Part shown: positions 1-5,146 of the stretch, piece after piece
Layout of the letters: each line of letters starts with the position of its first letter
Position numbering within the stretch: the first letter of the stretch is position 1
Assembly (NCBI GenBank): GCA_015295885.1
Contig: DVEE01000328.1
Coordinates: forward strand, 1 to 5,611
Reading direction: 5' to 3'
DNA from: Leptolyngbyaceae cyanobacterium M65_K2018_010
Lineage (GTDB): Bacteria > Cyanobacteriota > Cyanobacteriia > Phormidesmidales > Phormidesmidaceae
Length of the DNA: 5,611 bases
Made by a program: the position numbers and the translations under genes
Notes under the pieces: model-generated
What the model was told of the DNA's origin: nothing
Database searches by the model: none
The model's input: only the letters and a program-made list of their open reading frames with translations

Positions 1-212
1 GTCGGGGCTGGAGTCGGAGTCACCGGAGTGGGAGCTACCGGAGTCGGGGTTGGAGCGGTGACTATCGGGGTAGTCGGGGCCACCGGAGTAGGAACTGGAG
101 TGATGACCACCGGGGGAGTGGGGGCTGGAGTCGGAGCTATCACCGTTGGGGTAGTCACAGTCGGGGTTGGGGCTGCTACGGGCGTAGCAGCTGGTTCTGG
201 CGGAGAGGCTGG
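1..212 (-). repeat. Degenerate Pro-Thr/Val/Ala coding repeat
   Basis: This stretch encodes residues about 376-444 of the FecR-domain protein. Short units such as APTPTPV, TPVAP and PTPAPTP recur irregularly, giving the GGAGTCGG/GGGGT pattern seen on the plus strand. It is an in-frame low-complexity tail, probably an extended polyproline-type spacer, and is prone to length change by slippage. The pattern reaches the left edge, so its full length is unknown. Confidence 0.8.
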
Positions 213-1334
213 AACATTAGGAGCAACGTCTGCAGTAGTTGGAGGGGTAATCGTAGAATCAGTTGTAACAGAGGAATTATTAATGGCTGTCTCAAGCTCA
301 GGCTGGTTAGTTACCTCAGCCAAAACCCCCGGGGGCGGTGCCAAAACACCAGTTCTCCTGAGCGGACTAACCTCACCAGCCATGGGGGAAAGCAATAGGG
401 GGGCATCAGCCACCGCCTGCCCGGGCGTGCCTACCCCGATAATCTCAGGGTTCAGCACCGTAGTATCAGAGAAAAATGACTCTTGCTGTAGGGCTTCTAG
501 GGTTTCGGCCCTTACCTGATCCAGGGCTGGCCCCAAAGAGATGTCTGGGTCGTCGTTATCTAGATTAAGCCCGTCGATAAGTGGGCTGGTCTGGTAGAAG
601 GTGGGCAGGTCAAAATCTAAAATTTGTACCTGACGTCCTTGCACTAGGGCCATTTGCCCAGCATAAAGGGGGTATTCGGTGGTGCAATCGGCTTCGTCGG
701 AGTTTTCGGAACCAGCGGCTGTTTTCTCCCCTTGATCCTTGTTGTTTTTAGTTGAAGACGATGGGGTTTCGCTGGCCCTGGCCGCCAAGGTCTCGGAGCT
801 GCCACAGCCCGAGGAGGTAACCGTCATTGGACCAGCCGGATTGTTGGTCAGGGCCATGACCACGGTAAGGTCGCGATCTTCAATATGCCGCACCACCACG
901 CCGGAACCTTGAATACCCGTAATAGCACTGGGGGTCTGAATGGTGGTACGCCCTCGTCCTGGGGGAACCAGCAGCAACATGGTGCCGTTGGATAGCCGAA
1001 AATTGCGAGTATTAGGCACAAACCGAAAGGTGGCTCGCTCTCCTACCCGGGCCAGGGATCCATCATTGAATCGCAATTCTGCCCTGGATTGAGCGGCAGT
1101 TCTGAGGGTGTCGCCCACACCCATAAAGTCTCTTAACCGAGCGGGGCGGGCCGCGCGGCCGCGCGTAATCAGCTCAACGCGGTTCAAAATAGCTTCGATA
1201 TCAGCCCGAGTCAGGGGCACATCAGCTCGGGCTGGGCCAGTACTGACGAAAAGAGTCAAACAGGAGGCTAACCCTGACAGGCCTAATGCCATCAATCTCA
1301 CAACCCGGTGGGAGGCTTGGCTACTTTTAGGCAT
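1..1334 (-). CDS. Secreted FecR-domain protein with Pro/Thr-rich tail (3' end beyond the window)
   Basis: The minus-strand frame is open from ATG 1334 to the left edge (444 codons, no stop), so the C-terminus is missing. Residues 1-37 form a signal peptide: K3, R10 and R13, a hydrophobic core to about V30, and an ARA|D signal peptidase I site at 37/38. L22-A23-S24-C25 also resembles a lipobox, but the hydrophobic core continues past it, so a soluble periplasmic protein is likelier. Residues about 84-174 are the FecR core (AELRFNDGSLARVGERA, later GVVVR and LTVVMAL), roughly 60% identical to the paralog at 1529-2527. Similarity resumes at LYAGQMALV and FYQTS (about 223-250). Residues 177-217 are a hydrophilic insertion bracketed by C177 and C217. 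From about residue 376 the chain is P/T/V/A-rich. AAGG lies 8 nt before the ATG. Unlike E. coli FecR, no cytoplasmic anti-sigma part precedes the exported part. The family is clear; the function is unknown. Confidence 0.9.
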   Translation of the reverse strand, partial: MPKSSQASHRVVRLMALGLSGLASCLTLFVSTGPARADVPLTRADIEAILNRVELITRGRAARPARLRDFMGVGDTLRTAAQSRAELRFNDGSLARVGERATFRFVPNTRNFRLSNGTMLLLVPPGRGRTTIQTPSAITGIQGSGVVVRHIEDRDLTVVMALTNNPAGPMTVTSSGCGSSETLAARASETPSSSTKNNKDQGEKTAAGSENSDEADCTTEYPLYAGQMALVQGRQVQILDFDLPTFYQTSPLIDGLNLDNDDPDISLGPALDQVRAETLEALQQESFFSDTTVLNPEIIGVGTPGQAVADAPLLLSPMAGEVSPLRRTGVLAPPPGVLAEVTNQPELETAINNSSVTTDSTITPPTTADVAPNVPASPPEPAATPVAAPTPTVTTPTVIAPTPAPTPPVVITPVPTPVAPTTPIVTAPTPTPVAPTPVTPTPAP

Positions 1335-1365
1335 AGGAATAACCTTAATGGGGGCAAACAATCGC

Positions 1366-1394
1366 AAGGTCTCTCAGGTAACCCTCAGGTCTCT
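1366..1394. repeat. Interleaved short direct repeats AGGTCTCT and CTCAGGT
   Basis: AGGTCTCT occurs at 1367-1374 and 1387-1394 (20 bp apart). CTCAGGT occurs at 1373-1379 and 1384-1390 (11 bp apart, about one helical turn). They lie between the 17-bp tandem repeat and the start of the first FecR gene, about 32-60 nt from its ATG, so probably in its 5' untranslated region or promoter. Function is unknown. Confidence 0.35.
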
Positions 1395-1396
1395 AA

Positions 1397-1430
1397 GTAC
1401 TGCTCTAGACTATGTACTGCACTAGACTAT
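1397..1430 (-). repeat. Tandem 17-bp direct repeat upstream of the first FecR gene (candidate operator)
   Basis: On the minus strand two abutting copies of ATAGTCTAGNGCAGTAC occupy 1430-1414 and 1413-1397. They match at 16 of 17 positions (N is T, then A). They begin 63 nt upstream of the ATG at 1334. Each copy contains TAGTCT, compatible with a loose TANNNT -10 hexamer, and a CTAG core. The placement fits repeated regulator sites or a duplicated promoter element. That role is inferred; the repeat itself is read directly. Confidence 0.5.
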
Positions 1431-1528
1431 TCAGACTGATCTCGAAGGTTTCCGTACAAAAGCGGTTGAATGCACCCAAAATACATACTACTTCATATCC
1501 CCCCTGGGTGGCGGCCCGGCTGCCCTGG

Positions 1529-2527
1529 CTAGGGCGGGCCCGGCTCTGGGGCAACCGGTACGGCTGGGGTGACCGGATTGCCAGGGGATGTAGGAGCATT
1601 GAGGAGCGGATCTGAGGGAGTCTCTGGGGTAGGAGGCATCGCCGAGGGAGGCATCACCACTCCGGGGGGCAGTTTACTAGGATTTTGAAGATCTTCGCCG
1701 GGTTGGACCGGATTAGCAGGGGAAGGTAAACCTGGATTCGGTCCGGATAGGGTCGGGTTGGCTCTGGCTGGGTTAATCAGCCCTGGGTCAAGAATGGCGG
1801 AGGGACCAGAAAAGGGTTGCTGCTCAGCGATCGCACTCACCAGGTTAGGTCGTAGCTGTGCAATGGGATCGCCAGGGCGTTCTAAATGGGGAGAACCGGG
1901 AATATCGAGCCCCTGCACTAAGCGACTGGTGCGATAAAACTCAAGCAGATCAAACTCTACAATCTGCAAACCAGCATCACTGACTAGGGCCATCTGTCCA
2001 GCATAGATGAGTCCTTCTTGGCCCAGGGGATTAGTGGTGACCGCCACCGGTCCCGTGGCGGGGTTACTGAGGGCCATAACCAGGGTGAGATTCCGGTCGG
2101 GTACGTAGCGAACCACCACACCGGTATTTTGCAGGCCTGCGATCGCATTAGGGGTTTCAATCAAGGTGCGCCCTTGCTCAGGCGGCACAAAGAACAGGGC
2201 CGTACCCTGGTTTAGACGGATCCTCCGCGTGGCTGGTAAAAACTGCAATTGGGCCCGCTCCCCGACCCGGGCCAGGGAGCCATCGTTAAACCGTAATTCT
2301 GCTTGGGAGAGACCCTGGGTGCTAAGGGTATGGCCTGGGCAAAGACAATCCAGCGGGCTAGCCGATTGCCGGTGGCCGGTGGCCGAGATCAACTCAACCT
2401 GGTTGGCCGCTGCCCCTATTTCAGCCCAGCTAAAGGGAACTTCAGCGAGCGCCGGGGCCACCGCCGACCAACCGTTTGCTAGGGATAGCGCGATGGCACT
2501 AGCCAAAACCCTGAGGCGGCACATCAT
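1529..2527 (-). CDS. Secreted FecR-domain protein with Pro-rich tail
   Basis: This complete 332-residue protein is a paralog of the FecR-domain gene at 1-1334. I chose ATG 2527 because it gives a compact signal peptide (R4, R6, hydrophobic 7-20, ALA|E cleavage after A28). The frame could open at TTG 2590, but that adds 21 residues before the signal peptide, and ATG 2524 is an equal alternative. No Shine-Dalgarno sequence is evident, which is not unusual in cyanobacteria. The FecR core spans about 75-164 (AELRFNDGSLARVGERA at 76-92, GVVVR, LTLVMAL). The shared second block IYAGQMALV and FYRTS lies at about 174-201. A CLC motif (C61, C63) occurs where the paralog has no Cys, and the paralog's Cys-bracketed insertion is absent. 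Residues about 240-332 are Pro/Asn-rich, ending EPGPP. A periplasmic location is predicted. No FecI sigma factor or transmembrane anti-sigma part is nearby, so classical FecR signalling should not be assumed. Confidence 0.9.
   Translation of the reverse strand: MMCRLRVLASAIALSLANGWSAVAPALAEVPFSWAEIGAAANQVELISATGHRQSASPLDCLCPGHTLSTQGLSQAELRFNDGSLARVGERAQLQFLPATRRIRLNQGTALFFVPPEQGRTLIETPNAIAGLQNTGVVVRYVPDRNLTLVMALSNPATGPVAVTTNPLGQEGLIYAGQMALVSDAGLQIVEFDLLEFYRTSRLVQGLDIPGSPHLERPGDPIAQLRPNLVSAIAEQQPFSGPSAILDPGLINPARANPTLSGPNPGLPSPANPVQPGEDLQNPSKLPPGVVMPPSAMPPTPETPSDPLLNAPTSPGNPVTPAVPVAPEPGPP
1827..1834. repeat. HIP1 octamer GCGATCGC (one of four)
   Basis: This copy is exact; the others are at 2139-2146, 4260-4267 and 5034-5041. 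All four lie inside coding sequence. This palindrome is highly overrepresented in many cyanobacterial genomes and is the main taxonomic clue in the window. Confidence 0.85.
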
Positions 2528-2622
2528 AATAGCTAAAGTCAATGATTCTGAGAACTCAACACCGTGGGCAAGACCAAGGGGTAGAAGCAACCCGTTAACC
2601 TAGGTCGGCAGAGAGGATTTGT

Positions 2623-2655
2623 CCTCCTTGGCTGGGCTGAGGTTTGCCAAGGAGG
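2623..2655. promoter_or_regulatory. Perfect 10-bp inverted repeat (hairpin or operator)
   Basis: CCTCCTTGGC at 2623-2632 and GCCAAGGAGG at 2646-2655 are exact reverse complements around a 13-nt loop. No gene ends here and no T-run follows on either strand, so a terminator is unlikely. It lies 95 nt upstream of the FecR ATG (2527) and 187 nt upstream of the barrel-gene TTG (2843). The arm contains the Shine-Dalgarno-like AAGGAGG on either strand, but no start codon follows at the right distance. It could be a dimeric regulator site or a leader stem-loop. Confidence 0.5.
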
Positions 2656-2731
2656 GCTGAATCTAGGCCTACCTCAATGGTATTACCCCTGTCATGGAGA
2701 AGAAGTTGAACTCGTAAAATGAAGCACCAGG

Positions 2732-2759
2732 TTCATAAAAATTTGATGAAAGTTAGACT
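2732..2759 (+). promoter_or_regulatory. Possible sigma-70-type promoter for the barrel/binding-protein operon
   Basis: TTCATA (2732-2737) and TAGACT (2754-2759) are 16 bp apart in AT-rich DNA, and each matches its consensus at 4 of 6 positions. Transcription would start near 2766, giving a leader of about 75 nt before the TTG at 2843. TAAAAT at 2715-2720 is a rival -10 but lacks a good -35. Both are consensus guesses only. Confidence 0.25.
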
Positions 2760-2842
2760 TATTTTCAGGAATCCAGAGAAAAGTCAGTGATTTTACAGGT
2801 GTTGGCCTGGATGGCGAACGGCAGGTCGGGAAGAAACTACCC

Positions 2843-4183
2843 TTGAAGCTAAAGTTTTATTGGTTCAATGTCAGTCTTCTGGGCCTGGGTCTGATGGGAG
2901 CCATCACCAGGCCGGGGACCGCCAGCGAGGTAACCGCTTGGCCCCAGGATGCTTTGAGGTCAGGTTGTCCTGCTGTGATTGCCCTGGAAATCACCTGTGG
3001 GGTTAGCGCCTTACCGTCGCCCTCTAGCGATGGGGGCCTGACCGCCAGGCCTGAACCTGGGCTGGGGGATCCTGGCCAGGTCCTGAATCCCCCAGTGGTT
3101 GATCTAAAGGCCATTGACACTACGGTTCTAACGACCGCTGCCGCCCTGCGATCTCCGCCCCCGTTCAGTCCCCTGGCCGCCCCTGAAGCCCCACCCAGCT
3201 CGCCCCTCATCTCTGGCCGGTTGGTCAATGATTCTGAGTCAGGCCAGCCCACTTCTTCCCTGGCCCAAGGGACGGATCCTCCTCCCCCGGGGCTTCCCCA
3301 GGATCTGGAGCAATTGCCCAGTGATCCCGAACTGGGGGTGATTCGGGTACGTAACCCGCTTGAGGATCCGGAGCTTGGTATTTTGCGTATCCGCCAGCAG
3401 CCCGACCTCCCTGCCCTGCCCGATCAGGAAACCCCGCCCGTGGCCTTTTTAACCGCCCGCCTATCGGGGGTCAGCAGTGACAACATTCTGCTTTTCGTCA
3501 ATGATGTAGGCGCCCTAACCGGCGGGGAATTTATTCGCCCGGCGGCTTCCCTGGAGTTTTATCCACCCTTGGGGCCATCAACGGTTTTGATTGGCGTGGT
3601 TGACTTTGGCTTGCAGCGATACATTAACCAACCCGCCTTTGACTATGACGATTTGCGGGTCAGAGTGGGGGTGCGGCAGGGGTTGTCTCCCCGTTCCTAT
3701 GGGCAGTTTACCTATACCTATCAGGAGCTGACCCGGCCCGGAGAATCTCCCTCTAAGTTCTTTGAAAACTCTGCCTTTAGCCTCACCCTCGGACGACGGG
3801 ATCCCATCGTTTCAGGCTTAGTGCTGGATACGTTTTATCAATTTCAATATAACAGCGCCGATTCCTTTTCCTTAACCGATACCGGCACCGTGGTGACCAA
3901 CTTCAATCGGGTACTCCAGCAACTGGGAGCTTACCTGGGCTATACCCTCTCCCCTCAGTGGCAAACAGGTTTGACCTACCAAGTTAACTTTCTGGACTAC
4001 ACCGTCTTAGATCGCTATGACACCATTCAACAATTGCTGGGCATCGTATCTTACAGTTTCACCCCCAATGTGCGCTTTAGCCTCTATGGCGGTTGGAGCT
4101 TTGGCAGTTCCTCGGACCCCCGGGTTAATGTCAACGACACCCTTTTGGGGTTTACCATAGAGGCGACGGCTCCCCTGTTTTAG
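2843..4183 (+). CDS. Outer-membrane beta-barrel protein with long Pro-rich N-terminal region
   Basis: This is a 446-residue protein. The start is TTG: no ATG lies upstream in frame, GGGAAG sits 9 nt before it, and it gives a proper signal peptide (K2, K4, hydrophobic 5-21, likely cleavage near TAS at 26-28). Residues about 29-195 are exported, Pro/Ser-rich and probably disordered. They include C42 and C52 (possible disulfide) and a doubled motif, DPELGVIRVR (161-170) and DPELGILRIR (175-184). Residues about 198-446 show the alternating polar/hydrophobic, Tyr/Phe-rich strands of a barrel (for example YGQFTYTYQEL, FYQFQYN, LGAYLGYTLS, FSLYGGWSF). The chain ends in Phe (APLF), the C-terminal aromatic typical of proteins inserted by the BAM complex. 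No TonB box or plug domain is apparent. Strand number and substrate cannot be read. The gene probably heads an operon with the solute-binding lipoprotein 32 nt downstream. Confidence 0.8.
   Translation: MKLKFYWFNVSLLGLGLMGAITRPGTASEVTAWPQDALRSGCPAVIALEITCGVSALPSPSSDGGLTARPEPGLGDPGQVLNPPVVDLKAIDTTVLTTAAALRSPPPFSPLAAPEAPPSSPLISGRLVNDSESGQPTSSLAQGTDPPPPGLPQDLEQLPSDPELGVIRVRNPLEDPELGILRIRQQPDLPALPDQETPPVAFLTARLSGVSSDNILLFVNDVGALTGGEFIRPAASLEFYPPLGPSTVLIGVVDFGLQRYINQPAFDYDDLRVRVGVRQGLSPRSYGQFTYTYQELTRPGESPSKFFENSAFSLTLGRRDPIVSGLVLDTFYQFQYNSADSFSLTDTGTVVTNFNRVLQQLGAYLGYTLSPQWQTGLTYQVNFLDYTVLDRYDTIQQLLGIVSYSFTPNVRFSLYGGWSFGSSSDPRVNVNDTLLGFTIEATAPLF
3323..3394 (+). repeat. Doubled DPELG(V/I)(I/L)R(V/I)R peptide motif
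   Basis: Residues 161-170 and 175-184 of the barrel protein are two copies of a 10-residue motif, identical at 7 of 10 positions and conservative elsewhere, separated by the four residues NPLE. They sit just before the predicted barrel in otherwise low-complexity sequence. This suggests a conserved short binding or docking element rather than random linker. I recall similar PELG-LR-R segments in other predicted cyanobacterial outer-membrane proteins but cannot verify that here. Confidence 0.6.
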
Positions 4184-4201
4184 GGATTTTAAGCCTGCTA
4201 G

Positions 4202-4207
4202 AAGGAG
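4202..4207 (+). promoter_or_regulatory. Strong Shine-Dalgarno sequence AAGGAG for the solute-binding lipoprotein
   Basis: AAGGAG ends 8 nt before ATG 4216 and fixes that start. It contrasts with the second FecR gene, which has no visible ribosome site, and the barrel gene, which has a weak one. The second cistron is therefore likely translated on its own account rather than by coupling. Confidence 0.75.
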
Positions 4208-4215
4208 CCTGAGGC

Positions 4216-5118
4216 ATGGCCTTTATCCAAGAGACTCAGCCAAAGGAGCCTGGGTCACCGCGATCGCTCCAACGCCGCCTGGGGCCCTTAGCGGCCCTGG
4301 TGAGCCTCACGATAGGGTGTAGCTTGCCTCCAGAGGTGAGGTCAACCCCAACCGCTAAAAGCTATGTGGGCGATCCCAAAACCTTAGTGGTCGCCACCGA
4401 GCCTAGCTTTCCACCGTTTGTGTACCTCACCAGTGATGACCAACTAGCCGGCTTTGATGTGGACTTGATCCATGAAATCGCCCGGCGCTTGGGGCTCAAG
4501 GTTTACTTTGCCCATATTCCCTTTGATGGGTTGTTTGCCACCCTAGAAGCGGAAACCGCCGATGCGGCCGTAGATGCCATTACCATTAATGCCAAGCGGG
4601 ATGAATCGATTGATTTTTCACGGCCCTACTTTAAGTCTGGCCTTGCCATTGCGGTCCGGGCCGACGAAACCGAGATTAACTCCCTGCAGGATTTAGCCGG
4701 CAAGAAAATTGCCGTTAAGTTGGGCACGACCGGGGCCGAACTGGCGGCCCAGGTGCCCAATACCCGCCTGGTGACCTTTGACTCGGCGGAAAAAGCCCTG
4801 ATTGATTTGGATAAGGGTAACGTGGATGCGGTGATTAAGGATGAGCCGACCACCCTGGGCATGATCGACCGGGTAGGCCTGCAGAACATTCGCCTGATCC
4901 CTGAGCTACTCACCGAAGAGTACTACGGCATTGGGCTGCCGCCCGGATCGCCGAATCGGCCTTTGATTAATGCCGCCTTAGAGGCCATGATCGCCGATGG
5001 CACCTACGAACGGATTTACCGCCGGTGGTTTCGGCGATCGCCATCGCCTTTACCGGAAATAGCCCCAGAACCTAAAATCCGGGTGCCGGTTGGGGTAGCC
5101 AGGCCACCATCGCCCTAG
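4216..5118 (+). CDS. Amino-acid-type extracellular solute-binding lipoprotein (family 3)
   Basis: This 300-residue protein has a lipoprotein signal ending at C35 (SLTIGC; Thr at -3 is acceptable though not typical), so it is probably membrane-anchored facing the periplasm. Residues about 55-272 form a periplasmic binding protein of the bacterial family 3 type (amino-acid ABC transporters). The family signature GFDVDL is at 79-84. By comparison with HisJ/GlnH, R128 (ITINAKR, carboxylate contact), T172 (LGTTG) and D209 (VIKDE, alpha-amino contact) are retained, so an L-amino-acid-like ligand is likely; which one cannot be told. After the closing YERIYRRWF a Pro-rich extension of about 27 residues follows, unusual for the family. 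No permease or ATPase gene is in view, so it may serve a distant transporter, act as a sensor, or work with the upstream barrel. A GCGATCGC octamer lies near each end of the gene. Confidence 0.9.
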   Translation: MAFIQETQPKEPGSPRSLQRRLGPLAALVSLTIGCSLPPEVRSTPTAKSYVGDPKTLVVATEPSFPPFVYLTSDDQLAGFDVDLIHEIARRLGLKVYFAHIPFDGLFATLEAETADAAVDAITINAKRDESIDFSRPYFKSGLAIAVRADETEINSLQDLAGKKIAVKLGTTGAELAAQVPNTRLVTFDSAEKALIDLDKGNVDAVIKDEPTTLGMIDRVGLQNIRLIPELLTEEYYGIGLPPGSPNRPLINAALEAMIADGTYERIYRRWFRRSPSPLPEIAPEPKIRVPVGVARPPSP

Positions 5119-5146
5119 CTTCGGGCTGGGGGTTAAACGCCCAAGC
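5118..5146. terminator. Imperfect stem-loop between convergent genes
   Basis: GCTT-(C)-GGGC (5118-5126) can pair with GCCC-AAGC (5139-5146), with one bulged C and a 12-nt loop. It spans the gap between the binding-protein stop (5118) and the stop of the convergent peptidoglycan-binding gene (5133). There is no T-tract on either strand. A weak bidirectional terminator is possible from its position but not proven. Confidence 0.3.

Larger units (their letters stand above)
1335..1528. other. Intergenic spacer between the two FecR-domain genes
   Basis: This is 194 nt between the stop of the upstream FecR gene (1529) and the ATG of the downstream one (1334), both on the minus strand. No plausible gene is present. 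The half nearest gene 1 holds clustered direct repeats (1366-1394 and 1397-1430), which suggests it carries its own control region rather than simple read-through. The GC-rich stretch just after the upstream stop (about 1505-1528) shows no clean stem-loop plus T-run, so no intrinsic terminator is called. Confidence 0.6.
2528..2842. promoter_or_regulatory. Divergent intergenic region between the second FecR gene and the outer-membrane protein gene
   Basis: This is 315 nt separating divergent starts, with no convincing gene. The FecR side (about 2590-2660) is GC-balanced and holds the inverted repeat at 2623-2655. The barrel-gene side (about 2700-2800) is clearly AT-rich, as expected for promoters. 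A TAGGCCTA palindrome lies at 2664-2671. AAAGTCARTGATT occurs at 2535-2547 and again at 2780-2792. Both transcripts presumably start here, so the two units could be co-regulated; that is inference. Confidence 0.6.

Noticed and set aside
1..212. Regular short repeats resembling a CRISPR or minisatellite array
   Set aside because: Units vary in length, are in frame, have no unique spacers, and encode a Pro/Thr-rich protein tail.
28..519. Plus-strand frame rich in Gly/Val
   Set aside because: It is the antisense of the FecR protein's Pro/Thr tail; the minus strand carries the signal peptide and FecR core in one continuous frame.
1149..1160. 12-bp palindrome GGCCGCGCGGCC
   Set aside because: It lies within the FecR coding sequence over an Arg/Ala/Gly-rich stretch, where GC-rich codons readily produce such palindromes.
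1412..1615. Small genes in the spacer between the FecR genes (both strands)
   Set aside because: They overlap the FecR 3' end or the repeats, have no family features or ribosome sites, and look like chance open frames.
2528..2590. Start of the second FecR gene at TTG 2590
   Set aside because: It would place 21 residues ahead of a well-formed signal peptide; ATG 2527 or 2524 gives a normal one.
2623..2655. Intrinsic terminator
   Set aside because: No transcript is expected to end in this divergent region and no T-run follows the stem on either strand.
2857..3252. Minus-strand frame within the barrel gene
   Set aside because: It is an antisense shadow of the Pro-rich, GC-rich coding stretch, with no recognisable domain.
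1..4183. A classical FecI/FecR/FecA siderophore signalling system
   Set aside because: No sigma-factor gene is present, the FecR proteins begin with signal peptides rather than cytoplasmic anti-sigma regions, and the barrel is too small and lacks a visible plug or TonB box.
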